Assembly: GCA_018241725.1 (NCBI GenBank)
Contig: JAFEDI010000078.1
Coordinates: 180,204-244,203 of the forward strand
From: Pseudomonadota bacterium
GTDB taxonomy: Bacteria > Pseudomonadota > Gammaproteobacteria > Burkholderiales > Rhodocyclaceae
DNA length: 64,000 bases
Direction of reading: 5' to 3'
Shown here piece by piece: positions 45,747 through 55,004 of the stretch. The notes below the pieces were generated by a model, which saw only the letters and a list, made by a program, of their open reading frames with translations, made no database searches and had not been told where the DNA came from. A program made the position numbers and the translations under genes. Positions within the stretch are counted from its first letter, which is position 1; each line of letters opens with the position of its first letter.

Positions 45747-47258
45747 ATGAATCGTGAATTGATTGCCGCCATCGATCTGGGTTCCAACAGTTTCCGTCTG
45801 CAGGTCGGGCGGATCGTCAACGACCAGATCTACCCCCTCGATGGCATCAAGGAGGCCGTCCGACTCGCGGCCGGCCTGTCGCCCGACCGGATGCTGGATG
45901 CTGCGTCCCAGTTCCGGGGCATCAGCGCGCTGCGTTGCTTCAACGAACGTATCCGTGACTATCCGCCGGACTCCGTGCGGGCGGTGGCGACCAACACGCT
46001 GCGGGTGGCCAAGAATGCACCGCATTTCCTGGTGCAGGCCGAGGCGGCACTGGGGTTTCCGATCGAGGTAATTGCCGGGCGGGAGGAGGCGCGTCTGATC
46101 TACGTGGGGGTCGCGCACACGCTACCCAATCCCCATAAGCAGCAACTGGTGGTGGATATCGGCGGCGGCTCCACGGAGTTCGTGATCGGCAAGAGCTTCC
46201 AGCCGATCAAACTCGAATCCCTCTACATGGGCTGTGTGAGCTATTCCCTGCGTTATTTCCCAGATGGCCGCATCGACAAGCGCGGCATGCGCGAAGCCGA
46301 ACTGGCGGCCCAGAGGGAGATCCAGACCATCACGCATGCCTATCGCGAGGTCGGTTGGGAAGAGGCGGTCGGTTCCAGCGGCTCGGCCAAGGCACTTGTG
46401 GACATCCTGGAGCTCAATGGGCTCTCCGATGGAGGCATCACCCGTAGTGGCCTGGATCGTCTGCGCACGCTGATGTTGAAGGCGGGGCACCTGGACAACC
46501 TGCAACTGGAAGGGCTGCGTCCTGATCGCCTGCCGGTGCTGCCCGGCGGCCTGGCGATCATGTGGGCGATCTTCCAGGAGTTCGGCCTGGAGCGGATGAC
46601 CTTCTCCGAAGGCGCGCTGCGCCTTGGCGTTCTCTACGATCTGCTTGGTCGTTACCACCACCATGACCTGCGCGACGCGACAGTCTCGGCCTTCATGGAA
46701 CGCTATGGCGTGGACATGGCTCACGCCCGTCAGGTGACGGAGACGGCGTTGGCCTTCCTGTCGCAGCTCGATCCGACCTCCAGCGACGAAGAGAACGTGG
46801 ATCGGCGCTTCCTCGAGTGGGCGGCACGGCTGCATGAGATCGGGGTGTCCGTCGCCCATTCGAGCTATCACAAGCACAGCGCCTACATTCTAGGAAATGC
46901 CGATATGCCGGGCTTCTCGCGCATGGACCAGGGGCGCCTGGCGCGCGTGGTTCTGGCCCATCGCGGCAAGCTGGCGCGCATCGGCGCGCTTGATCCGGAC
47001 AGCCCTGAGTGGCGCCTGATCCTGTGCCTGCGCCTGGCGGCGGTTGTCCATCGCGCCCGCGATGGCCGTGGCGTGCCGCCGCTACGCCTCAAGCGCGAGG
47101 GCCGTGGGCATGTGGTGGTGGCCGATGCGGAATGGCTGCGCAACCTGCCGCTGACCGCAGCGGCGCTGGACGAGGAAGAGCGCCAGTGGCAGACCATCGG
47201 CCTGCCCCTTAAGGTGCGCGTCGAGCGGGCCGCGACCCGTAGTCCGGCTGGCGCCTAG
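45747..47258 (+). CDS. ppx: Exopolyphosphatase
   Basis: PPX degrades polyphosphate from its ends and may also hydrolyse pppGpp. The 503-residue protein has the actin-fold N-terminus AAIDLGSNSFRL, the GREEARLIY block (111-119), the phosphate loop DIGGGSTE (137-144) and a C-terminal HD-like helical domain (HEIGVSVAHSSYHKHS). ATG 45747 gives the family start. It is divergent from ppk. Confidence 0.96.
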   Translation: MNRELIAAIDLGSNSFRLQVGRIVNDQIYPLDGIKEAVRLAAGLSPDRMLDAASQFRGISALRCFNERIRDYPPDSVRAVATNTLRVAKNAPHFLVQAEAALGFPIEVIAGREEARLIYVGVAHTLPNPHKQQLVVDIGGGSTEFVIGKSFQPIKLESLYMGCVSYSLRYFPDGRIDKRGMREAELAAQREIQTITHAYREVGWEEAVGSSGSAKALVDILELNGLSDGGITRSGLDRLRTLMLKAGHLDNLQLEGLRPDRLPVLPGGLAIMWAIFQEFGLERMTFSEGALRLGVLYDLLGRYHHHDLRDATVSAFMERYGVDMAHARQVTETALAFLSQLDPTSSDEENVDRRFLEWAARLHEIGVSVAHSSYHKHSAYILGNADMPGFSRMDQGRLARVVLAHRGKLARIGALDPDSPEWRLILCLRLAAVVHRARDGRGVPPLRLKREGRGHVVVADAEWLRNLPLTAAALDEEERQWQTIGLPLKVRVERAATRSPAGA

Positions 47259-47268
47259 GCGTCGGTCG

Positions 47269-48399
47269 ATGAGCCCGGAGCCCCGTCCGATTCCCGTGAT
47301 CCGCTTCGAACGCGAAGGCGGGGCGCCACGGGTCGTGTTGTCGGGGGACTGGACGCTGCGCCTGTTGCAGCCGGATCTCGATGCGTTGGAACGTCAGCTC
47401 GAACAGGCCACGGCCGACTGCGCCTGGGATCTGGAGGCCGTATCGCGCCTCGACAGCTTCGGAGCGTTGCTGCTGTGGCGAAGCTGGGGGCGGCAGCGCC
47501 CGCCAGGGCTCGTGTTGCCGGACAGATTGGAGCCGGTCTTTGCGCGCCTAGCCGAGCTGGGTGACAGCGGCCTGCCGCTTGAGCGGGGTTATCGTTTCCT
47601 CGACGGCACGGAAGGTGTTGGCCGCATTTTTTTCAAGATGCTCCGCAATGCGGTCGGTTTCGTTGCGCTGATTGGCCAGCTCGTCATCGATTTCGCCCAT
47701 CTGCTGCACACGCGTGGGCACTGGCCGGTGCTGGAAACCTCCGCCAATTTCTACAAGGTCGGGGTCAGGGCCATGCCGGTCACGGCGCTGGTGGGTTTTC
47801 TGATCGGGGTCGTGCTGTCTTATTTGTCGGCGCTGCAGTTGCGTGCCTTCGGGGCGGATGTGTTCATCGTCAATATCCTGGGGCTCGGCATCATCCGGGA
47901 GCTCGGTCCGGTACTGGTGGCCGTGCTCGTTGCGGGGCGCTCGGGTTCGGCGATGACAGCGCAGATCGGCGTGATGCGAGTCACCGAGGAGATCGACGCG
48001 CTGGCGGCGATGGGGATTTCGCCCTACGTGCGGCTGGTGCTGCCGAAGGTGGTGGCGCTGACGCTGGCGATGGCACCGCTGACCCTGTGGGGCTCGGCGG
48101 TGGCCTTGTTCGGTGGCATGGTGTCGGCCAATCTGCAGCTGGACCTGAGTTTCGACTATTTCGTGAATGCCTTGCCGCGGGCGGTGCCGGTGGCAAATCT
48201 GGTCATCGGCTTGGGCAAAGGTGCCGTGTTCGGACTGCTGATTGCGCTCGTGGCTTGTTATTTCGGGCTGCGTGTTAAGCCGAATACAGAGAGTCTATCG
48301 GCCAACACCACGGCCTCGGTTGTCACGTCAATCACCGTCGTCATCCTGGTGGACGCAGTATTCGCGATTGCAACCCGTTCCATCGGTCTGCCGCGATGA
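47269..48399 (+). CDS. MlaE-family lipid ABC transporter permease with N-terminal STAS-like domain
   Basis: This 376-residue protein has an N-terminal STAS/MlaB-like part (about 1-115) fused to an MlaE permease with several transmembrane helices. The permease carries the family blocks GFLIGVVLSYLSALQLRAFG, GRSGSAMTAQIGVMRVTEEIDAL and KPNTESLS. It would form the inner-membrane channel of a phospholipid transporter. It is first in a four-gene set with an ATPase, an MCE protein and a lipoprotein; its stop overlaps the ATPase start. Confidence 0.92.
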   Translation: MSPEPRPIPVIRFEREGGAPRVVLSGDWTLRLLQPDLDALERQLEQATADCAWDLEAVSRLDSFGALLLWRSWGRQRPPGLVLPDRLEPVFARLAELGDSGLPLERGYRFLDGTEGVGRIFFKMLRNAVGFVALIGQLVIDFAHLLHTRGHWPVLETSANFYKVGVRAMPVTALVGFLIGVVLSYLSALQLRAFGADVFIVNILGLGIIRELGPVLVAVLVAGRSGSAMTAQIGVMRVTEEIDALAAMGISPYVRLVLPKVVALTLAMAPLTLWGSAVALFGGMVSANLQLDLSFDYFVNALPRAVPVANLVIGLGKGAVFGLLIALVACYFGLRVKPNTESLSANTTASVVTSITVVILVDAVFAIATRSIGLPR

Positions 48400-49172
48400 G
48401 CGACTGTCCCATTCAGGTTCAGGGGCTTGAAACCCGCTTTGGGCAAACCTGGGTCCATCGCGGCATCGATCTTGTTGTACCGGCCGGAGAGGTGGTGGCT
48501 CTCGTTGGTGGTTCGGGTAGCGGCAAGACCACGTTGCTGCGCCAGATGGTCGGCTTGCTGCGGCCGAATGCTGGTGCTGTCAGCCTGTTCGGCGAGCCAT
48601 TGTTCGCTGGCTCCCGTGCCGAGCAGCTGGAACGCCGCCGCCGTTTCGGCATGCTGTTTCAGCATGGTGCGCTGTTTTCGGCGCTTAGCGTGTTTGCCAA
48701 CGTGGCCTTTCCGCTGCGGGAGATCGGCATCGCCGACGACGCGATGCTGCGGGATCTGGTGCAACTCAAGCTGGCGATGGTCGAGCTGGATGCCGATGTG
48801 GCGCTACGCATGCCAGCCGAGCTGTCGGGCGGCATGGTCAAGCGGGTTGCGCTGGCGCGGGCCCTGGCCCTGGAACCCGAGTTATTGCTGCTCGACGAGC
48901 CGACAGCGGGCCTCGATCCAGACCTCAGCAGTGGTTTCGTGCGGCTCATCCGGGCCCTGCATCGAGCACTCGGCCTTACCGTGGTGTTGGTGACTCATGA
49001 CCTGGATACGCTGGCAGCATTGGCGACCCGCGTGGCGGTGCTCGCGGAGGGGCGTATACTGGCCTTCGGCCCGCTTGACGAGATAATGAACGTGCAAGAC
49101 CCCTTCATCGAACGTTTTTTCCACGGTGAACGTGCCCGTGCTGCGCTGGCGCGTGGGAGGGGAATGGGCTGA
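48396..49172 (+). CDS. MlaF-like ABC transporter ATP-binding protein
   Basis: This 258-residue ATPase powers the adjacent lipid permease. It shows Walker A GGSGSGKTT (38-46), the MlaF-type Q-loop FQHGALFSALSVF, signature LSGGM (143-147), Walker B LLLLDEP (163-169) and the switch histidine in VTHD. ATGA overlaps link it to the permease before and the MCE protein after. Confidence 0.93.
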   Translation: MSDCPIQVQGLETRFGQTWVHRGIDLVVPAGEVVALVGGSGSGKTTLLRQMVGLLRPNAGAVSLFGEPLFAGSRAEQLERRRRFGMLFQHGALFSALSVFANVAFPLREIGIADDAMLRDLVQLKLAMVELDADVALRMPAELSGGMVKRVALARALALEPELLLLDEPTAGLDPDLSSGFVRLIRALHRALGLTVVLVTHDLDTLAALATRVAVLAEGRILAFGPLDEIMNVQDPFIERFFHGERARAALARGRGMG

Positions 49173-50122
49173 TGGAAAGCCGGGCTCACGCCATCGCCGC
49201 GGGTCTGTTCGTGATCCTGCTGAGCGGGGCGATCGTCCTTTCCCTGTGGTGGTTCTCGGACAAGCGGGAGAGCACCCGTGACGTCGTGCTGGTGACGTCG
49301 GGCAGCGTCAATGGCCTGAACCCCCAGTCCACGGTTCGTTACCGCGGTATTGTCGCCGGCAAGGTGGCGGACATCGCCCTTGACCCGGCCAATCCGAAGG
49401 ATCTGCTGGTCAAGCTGCGGATTCGCACCGATCTGCCGATCACCCGCGGCACGCGGGCGCGCATGGCCAACCAAGGGGTGACCGGGCTGGCCTACATCGC
49501 CCTCGACGATGCCGGCGACAAGCCCGAGCCGTTGGTGGGCGAAGACGGCGGGCCGCCGCGCATCCGCCTGGCTCCAGGTCTGATGGAGGAGGTCGCCGAC
49601 GCCTCGGTGCAGACACTCAGGCGCGTGCAGGAAATTGTCGATCGCCTGGCGGTGCTGACCCGCCAGGACAATCTGGCCCACATCGAGAAGACGCTGGCCA
49701 ATCTGGAGTCGTCGAGCAAGGGGCTCGACCAGACCCTGCAGGAAGCGCCCAAGGCCCTTGCGGCGGTGCGGCAGGTCTTCAGCAAGGACAACCTGGCACG
49801 CATCGACCGTTCCCTGGCCAATCTAGAACGTCTGAGTGCCGACGCCGCGCCGATGGCCAGCGACGGCCGTGCGCTGCTGCTGAGATTGCAGACTGTGGCC
49901 GACCGGGTGGACGGCGTCGTTGGTGCGGCTGGCGAGGGTTTTGCGACCAGCACGTTGCCGCGCTTGAACGTGTTGCTGCAGGAACTCACCACTACGTCAC
50001 GGCAGTTGTCCGACCTGCTCGACGAACTCGACAACTCGCCGCAGCTCCTGCTGTTGGGGCGTGGCAAGCCTGCGCCGGGGCCCGGCGAAGCCGGGTTTCA
50101 TAATCGGCCTGCGGTTCGGTAA
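49172..50122 (+). CDS. MCE (MlaD-type) lipid-binding protein
   Basis: This 316-residue protein has an N-terminal transmembrane anchor (about 7-28), a single MCE domain (about 38-115, with VNGLNPQSTVRYRGIVAGKV) and a long helical C-terminal region (ANLESSSKGLDQ, RSLANLERLS). It would sit in the periplasm on the permease and form a hydrophobic channel for lipid transfer. It is longer than E. coli MlaD (183 residues). Confidence 0.93.
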   Translation: MESRAHAIAAGLFVILLSGAIVLSLWWFSDKRESTRDVVLVTSGSVNGLNPQSTVRYRGIVAGKVADIALDPANPKDLLVKLRIRTDLPITRGTRARMANQGVTGLAYIALDDAGDKPEPLVGEDGGPPRIRLAPGLMEEVADASVQTLRRVQEIVDRLAVLTRQDNLAHIEKTLANLESSSKGLDQTLQEAPKALAAVRQVFSKDNLARIDRSLANLERLSADAAPMASDGRALLLRLQTVADRVDGVVGAAGEGFATSTLPRLNVLLQELTTTSRQLSDLLDELDNSPQLLLLGRGKPAPGPGEAGFHNRPAVR

Positions 50123-50139
50123 GTTCGGGGCGACCAACG

Positions 50140-50811
50140 ATGCGCTTTCTGTCTCCACTACTATTGATGCGTGAGCATTTCCACTTCCGGCTCCTGGTGC
50201 CCGTACTCCTTCTGGCGCTCACCGTGGCCGCGTGTGGCAGTCTGCCTAAGGCGGCGCCCAACTACTCGATGCATGATTTCGGTCCGCTCGATTCGGCCAA
50301 ACTGCGTCCCCTTGGTTTTCCGATCCGCAGCGCCGAGGTGGTGCCGGCGCCGTGGCTGGCGTCGACTGCCATGCAGTATCGCCTTGCCTACGCGCAGCCG
50401 ACCCGGCGCCAGTTCTATCTGGAAAGCCGGTGGATCGCCCAGCCCGGCCAGCTCGTGGAGCTTGCGGTCAAGCGCTCGATGAAGACGAGCGAAACCGCCG
50501 TTTCCTCCAGCGGCTGCCGGCTGCGGGTGGATCTGGATGAGTTCATCCAGGTCTTCGATGAGGAAGGGCGTAGCCGTGGCCTCATCGAGGCGCGTGCGGC
50601 CTTGCTGGCGCCGCGTACGGATCAGCTCATCGCAACCCGTGGTTTTGCGGTCACCCGCCCGGCGCCGACACTGGATGCCGTCGGCGGCGTAATCGCCCTG
50701 CGGGAAGGCGTGCTGCAGCTCAACCGCGAGCTGATCGACTGGCTGGAAGCGATCGACAAGGAAGGCGGGGCGCGCCCTGGTGGTGGCGTCCACGCCCGCT
50801 GTTCAGCCTGA
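50140..50811 (+). CDS. ABC-type transport auxiliary lipoprotein
   Basis: This 223-residue lipoprotein has a lipobox TVAAC|GS (C32) and the auxiliary-component domain seen with MCE transporters such as PqiC. It likely sits in the periplasmic leaflet of the outer membrane and completes the transport path from the permease, ATPase and MCE protein. An internal ATG at 50167 (MREHFHFRLL) gives a more typical signal peptide, so the start is uncertain. Confidence 0.88.
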   Translation: MRFLSPLLLMREHFHFRLLVPVLLLALTVAACGSLPKAAPNYSMHDFGPLDSAKLRPLGFPIRSAEVVPAPWLASTAMQYRLAYAQPTRRQFYLESRWIAQPGQLVELAVKRSMKTSETAVSSSGCRLRVDLDEFIQVFDEEGRSRGLIEARAALLAPRTDQLIATRGFAVTRPAPTLDAVGGVIALREGVLQLNRELIDWLEAIDKEGGARPGGGVHARCSA

Positions 50812-50872
50812 AAGCCGACCGGCAGGAACGTGCCGGCGCTTAAGTACAACTGAGGACCAAGGAGGAGAACCC

Positions 50873-51673
50873 ATGAATGCTGTAGCCGAAAACCTTACCG
50901 ACCCCTTGCTGCTGCGTGACGACGCCAATGGTGTGACGACGCTGACGCTGAACCGGCCGGGTCAGTTCAACGCTTTGTCGCTGCCGATGCTGGAGGCGCT
51001 GCTGGCGGAACTCACTGGCATTGCGGCCGATGCCTCGGTGCGCGTCGTCGTGCTGGCCGGAGCGGGCAAGGCCTTCTGTGCCGGGCATGATCTGAAGGAG
51101 ATGCGTGGCAATTACACCAAGTCCTTCCAGCAGGCCCTGTTCCGTCTGTGCGGCAAGGTCATGATGCAGATCGTGACCATGCCCCAGCCGGTGATCGCCC
51201 GCGTGCATGGCATCGCTACCGCCGCCGGCTGCCAGCTGGTGTCCATGTGCGATCTGGCTGTGGCGTCAGACGTGGCGCGCTTTGCGGTGTCCGGCATCAA
51301 TGTCGGGCTGTTCTGTGCGACGCCGAGTGTGGGTCTGTCCCGCAACATGGGGCGCAAGGAAGCCTTCGAGATGCTGGTGACCGGTGACTTCATCGATGCC
51401 GCCGAGGCGAAACGCCGCGGGCTGGTCAATCGCGTGGTGCCTATCGAGTCGCTGAACGAGGAGGTGGCGAAGCTCACCGCGTCGATCTGCGCCAAGTCGC
51501 CGGTGGCCATCTCGATGGGCAAGCAGATGTTCTACTCGCAGCTCGAGATGGGGCTCGACGCTGCCTATCAGCAGGCGGCCGAGGTGATGGCCTGCAACAT
51601 GATGAGCGAGGATGCGGCGGAGGGCATCGACGCCTTCATGGCCAAACGCAAGCCGGTGTGGACTGGCAGGTAA
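50873..51673 (+). CDS. Crotonase-superfamily protein, ECHDC3-like
   Basis: This 266-residue protein is in the enoyl-CoA hydratase family: oxyanion segments AGHDLKEM and GIATAAGCQL are visible. The two catalytic glutamates of hydratases are not kept: GCQL has glutamine at the first, and SGINVGLF has no glutamate at the second. The whole sequence, including the end FMAKRKPVW, resembles human ECHDC3, whose function is unsettled. It is preceded by a strong GGAGGAG site at ATG 50873. True hydratase activity is doubtful. Confidence 0.88.
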   Translation: MNAVAENLTDPLLLRDDANGVTTLTLNRPGQFNALSLPMLEALLAELTGIAADASVRVVVLAGAGKAFCAGHDLKEMRGNYTKSFQQALFRLCGKVMMQIVTMPQPVIARVHGIATAAGCQLVSMCDLAVASDVARFAVSGINVGLFCATPSVGLSRNMGRKEAFEMLVTGDFIDAAEAKRRGLVNRVVPIESLNEEVAKLTASICAKSPVAISMGKQMFYSQLEMGLDAAYQQAAEVMACNMMSEDAAEGIDAFMAKRKPVWTGR

Positions 51674-51686
51674 GCCCGGGCTTCCC

Positions 51687-52487
51687 GTGCTGATCGACAC
51701 CCACTGCCACCTGGACGCCGCGGAGTTCGACGCGGACCGCGCTGCCGTTTTTGACGCGGCTCGGGCGGCAGGGGTGAGTGGTCTGCTGGTGCCGGCCGTC
51801 GAGGCGGCTAACTTCGCGAAGGTCGTCGACCTGGCCGGCCGGCTGCCGGAATGCCGCTACGCGCTGGGGATTCATCCGATGTACGTGGCCCGTGCGCAGG
51901 AGTCCGATCTGGAGCTGCTGCGCGATGGCCTGGTACAGGGCGGGGCGGTGGCGGTCGGCGAGATTGGCCTGGACGGCTTCATTCCGGACGGTGACCTGCC
52001 GCGCCAGACAGCGTTTTTCATTGCCCAGCTCAAGCTGGCGCGGGAATTCGACCTGCCTGTGGTGCTGCATGTCCGGCGCGCGCAGGACGCTATCCTCAAA
52101 TGCCTGCGCCAGATCCGGGTGAGCGGCGGCATCGCCCATGCTTTCAACGGTAGTCGGCAGCAGGCCGAGACTTTCATCAAGCTGGGTTTCAAGCTCGGTT
52201 TCGGTGGGGCGATGACCTACACTGGCTCGCGGCGCATCCGCGAGCTGGCGGCGAGTCTACCGCTTTCTTCCATAGTGCTGGAGACCGACGCGCCGGACAT
52301 TCCGCCCGCGTGGTGCACGGGCGGGCGCAACGATCCGGCCAACCTGGCGCGTTTCGCCCAGGAACTGGCGACGCTGCGCGGTATCGACGTGGATGCCGTG
52401 ATCGCCACAACGGGGGATAATGCGGTCGACGCGATTCCCGGCCTGGCGGAGATGCCAGGATTCAGGACTGCGGTGTCGGGGGCGTAG
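51687..52487 (+). CDS. TatD-family metal-dependent hydrolase
   Basis: This 266-residue TIM-barrel protein of the TatD DNase family starts VLIDTHCHLDAAEF, with metal ligands H6 and H8, VGEIGLDGF, VVLHVRRAQD and VLETDAPDIPP. The start GTG 51687 gives the family N-terminus; the upstream open frame is in the crotonase gene. Its last 26 bp overlap the 3' end of the convergent tetR. Substrate is not determined. Confidence 0.93.
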   Translation: MLIDTHCHLDAAEFDADRAAVFDAARAAGVSGLLVPAVEAANFAKVVDLAGRLPECRYALGIHPMYVARAQESDLELLRDGLVQGGAVAVGEIGLDGFIPDGDLPRQTAFFIAQLKLAREFDLPVVLHVRRAQDAILKCLRQIRVSGGIAHAFNGSRQQAETFIKLGFKLGFGGAMTYTGSRRIRELAASLPLSSIVLETDAPDIPPAWCTGGRNDPANLARFAQELATLRGIDVDAVIATTGDNAVDAIPGLAEMPGFRTAVSGA

Positions 52488-53055
52488 GACGGTTGCAGGC
52501 GATGAGCTGGCGGATGTCGTCCTTCATACGGGCAATGTCCCCGTCGAATTTCTCGCAGTTCATCATTGAGATACCGAAGACGTAGGCGTAGAGCAGCATG
52601 CTGCGGGTTGACGCCTCATGCATCGGCATGCCAGCGGCCAGAAATAGTTCGCGGGCGCAGCGCAGGCGCCAGGCGTCCACTTCCTCGACGATCAATGCGG
52701 CAGCCGTATCGCGGCGCGCCCATTCGCGCATCGCCAGTTCGATGAGGATGCCCTTGCGGTTGCGGCTGGCGCTATACACATCAATGACGTGGAAGATCTG
52801 CGCCTCCTCGTCGCCGGCGATGGGCCGGGTCTGCTTGACGATGTCACGGATGCGTCCGTCCTTCCAGGTCTCGAGCACACCGGAGAGCAGGTCCTGGCGG
52901 TCTTTGAAGTGCCAGTAGAAGCTGCCTTTGGTTACATGCAGGCGCTTGGCCAGCACTTCGACTCGGACGCCGGTGACGCCTTCGTCGGCAAGTGTGTCGA
53001 GGGCGGACTGGATCCATGAGTCACGGTCGAGCTGAAGGCGGGGTGGTTTTTCCAT
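52462..53055 (-). CDS. TetR-family transcriptional regulator
   Basis: This 197-residue protein has an N-terminal helix-turn-helix (about 32-51, with AKRLHVTKGSFYWHFKDR) and a variable C-terminal ligand domain. ATG 53055 (MEKPPRLQLD) was chosen; ATGs at 53067 and 53115 are possible, but a dyad likely to be its operator lies at 53080-53103, favouring the shorter forms. It is divergent from etfBA, so control of that cluster, perhaps by an acyl-CoA, is likely but inferred. Confidence 0.9.
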   Translation of the reverse strand: MEKPPRLQLDRDSWIQSALDTLADEGVTGVRVEVLAKRLHVTKGSFYWHFKDRQDLLSGVLETWKDGRIRDIVKQTRPIAGDEEAQIFHVIDVYSASRNRKGILIELAMREWARRDTAAALIVEEVDAWRLRCARELFLAAGMPMHEASTRSMLLYAYVFGISMMNCEKFDGDIARMKDDIRQLIACNRPTPPTPQS

Positions 53056-53079
53056 ACGGTGTAGCATTGACGGGTGCAG

Positions 53080-53103
53080 TTCCCATACGCTACCGTACGG
53101 AAA
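53080..53103. promoter_or_regulatory. Candidate TetR operator upstream of etfBA
   Basis: TTCCCATACG (53080-53089) and CGTACGGAAA (53094-53103) form a dyad with a 4-bp centre; 8 of 10 arm positions match, and CCGTACGG inside is a perfect palindrome. A further CCATACGG half-site covers the tetR start codon. The position between the divergent tetR and etfB suits an operator. Confidence 0.45.
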
Positions 53104-53287
53104 GTGACAAAGCAAGATGCCTGTGAGAAGCTCGCGGCTTTGCTGGTCCGTCTCCGTGTCGGCACCGGATTGTCGGCGTAAGCAGCGGTCGGAGAACAGG
53201 TTTGCCGGCAGGAGGTCGAATCGTCGATGCCTGCGGCAGATCCAGAGAATATGGTGGAGAACCTCTACAAATGGAAGGAGCGCAGCA

Positions 53288-54037
53288 TTGAAGATTCTGG
53301 TTCCCGTTAAACGCGTGGTCGATTACAACGTCAAGGTACGCGTGAAGAGCGATGGATCCGGTGTGGACATCGCCAATGTCAAGATGTCCATGAACCCGTT
53401 CGATGAAATCGCGGTCGAAGAAGCAGTACGTCTGAAGGAAGCCGGTGTGGCGACCGAGGTGGTGGCTGTCTCCTGCGGCGTGGGTGCCTGCCAGGAAACC
53501 CTGCGTACCGCGATGGCTATCGGTGCCGACCGTGGCATCCTCGTCGAGACCGATGTCGAGTTGCAGCCGCTGGCCGTGGCCAAGCTGCTGAAGGCGCTGT
53601 GCGACAAGGAGCAACCCCAGTTGGTGATCTGCGGCAAGCAGGCTATCGACGACGATGCCAACCAGACCGGTCAGATGCTGTCTGCGCTGAAGGGCTGGCC
53701 GCAGGCCACCTTCGCGTCCAAGGTGACGGTGGGTGACGGCAAGGCGAGCGTGACCCGTGAAATCGACGGTGGTCTGGAGACCCTCGAGATCTCTCTGCCC
53801 GCCGTGGTCACTACCGACCTGCGACTGAACGAGCCGCGTTATGCGACGCTGCCGAACATCATGAAGGCCAAGAAGAAGCCGCTGGAAACCGTCAAGCCGG
53901 CTGATCTGGGCGTCGATGTGACCCCCCGCCTGGCGACCCTGAAGGTTGCCGAGCCGCCGAAGCGCAGTGCCGGCGTGATGGTGGCTGATGTGGCTCAGCT
54001 GGTCGAGAAACTCAAGAACGAAGCGAAGGTGCTGTAA
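53288..54037 (+). CDS. etfB: Electron transfer flavoprotein, beta subunit
   Basis: EtfB binds AMP and pairs with EtfA to accept electrons from acyl-CoA dehydrogenases. The 249-residue protein reads (M)[19 protein letters not shown], with [11 protein letters not shown] and the MKAKKKP block. The start is TTG 53288, placed by GGAAGGAG at 53273-53280; the next codons match the family N-terminus exactly, and no ATG or GTG gives it. The stop TAA shares its last A with the etfA ATG. Confidence 0.95.
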   Translation: MKILVPVKRVVDYNVKVRVKSDGSGVDIANVKMSMNPFDEIAVEEAVRLKEAGVATEVVAVSCGVGACQETLRTAMAIGADRGILVETDVELQPLAVAKLLKALCDKEQPQLVICGKQAIDDDANQTGQMLSALKGWPQATFASKVTVGDGKASVTREIDGGLETLEISLPAVVTTDLRLNEPRYATLPNIMKAKKKPLETVKPADLGVDVTPRLATLKVAEPPKRSAGVMVADVAQLVEKLKNEAKVL

Positions 54038-54978
54038 TGACGATTCTGGTTGTTGCCGAGCACGACAATGCGTCCCTGAAGGGCGCAACCCTCAACACCG
54101 TATCCGCTGCCGCCAAACTGGGCGGCGACGTCGCAGTGCTGGTAGCGGGCTCTACCGCCGTGGCTGTCGTCGAAGCGGCTGCCAAAGTGGCTGGCGTGGC
54201 CAAGGTGCTGGTGGCGGATTCCGCTGCTTTTGCCGATCAGGCCGCCGAGAACCTGGCTGCCCAGGTCGTCGCTACGGTACAGGCGTCCGCCGGTGCCATC
54301 ACTCACGTGTTGGCGCCCGCCACCACCTTCGGCAAGAACGTGCTGCCGCGCGTCGCCGCGCTGCTCGACGTGGCCCAGATCTCCGAGATCGTGGCGATCG
54401 AGTCCGCCGACACCTTCGTGCGCCCGATCTACGCGGGCAATGCACTAGCCACCGTCAAGTCGGCCGATCCGGTCAAGGTCATCACCGTGCGTACCACCGC
54501 CTTCGAGGCTGCGGGCGAGGGCGGTGCGGCTGCCGTCGAGAACGTGGCTGCGGGTGCCGACTTGGGCCTGTCCAAGCTGCTCGGTCGTGAGCTGACCAAG
54601 TCTGCCCGTCCGGAACTGGGCGCTGCCAAGATCATCGTCTCCGGTGGTCGTGGCGTGGGCAGCGGCGAAAACTACCACAAGCTGCTCGAGCCGCTGGCTG
54701 ACAAGCTTGGCGCCGCCCTTGGCGCGTCCCGCGCGGCCGTCGATGCCGGCTTCGTGCCCAATGATTACCAGGTCGGCCAGACCGGCAAGATCGTGGCGCC
54801 GCAGCTCTACCTGGCCGTCGGCATTTCCGGCGCTATCCAGCACCTGGCCGGCATGAAGGATTCCAAGGTGATCGTCGCGATCAACAAGGATCCGGAAGCG
54901 CCGATCTTCCAAGTGGCCGACTATGGCCTCGTCGCCGACCTCTTCGAGGCGGTGCCGCAACTGACCTCCGCCGTCTGA
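54037..54978 (+). CDS. etfA: Electron transfer flavoprotein, alpha subunit
   Basis: EtfA carries the FAD of the heterodimer that passes electrons from acyl-CoA dehydrogenase to ETF-ubiquinone oxidoreductase. The 313-residue protein ends with the FAD-binding domain: [37 protein letters not shown] and [20 protein letters not shown] overlap with etfB indicates coupled translation. Confidence 0.97.
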   Translation: MTILVVAEHDNASLKGATLNTVSAAAKLGGDVAVLVAGSTAVAVVEAAAKVAGVAKVLVADSAAFADQAAENLAAQVVATVQASAGAITHVLAPATTFGKNVLPRVAALLDVAQISEIVAIESADTFVRPIYAGNALATVKSADPVKVITVRTTAFEAAGEGGAAAVENVAAGADLGLSKLLGRELTKSARPELGAAKIIVSGGRGVGSGENYHKLLEPLADKLGAALGASRAAVDAGFVPNDYQVGQTGKIVAPQLYLAVGISGAIQHLAGMKDSKVIVAINKDPEAPIFQVADYGLVADLFEAVPQLTSAV

Positions 54979-55004
54979 GGACGCCCGGAGCCGGGGCTGG
55001 CTGA

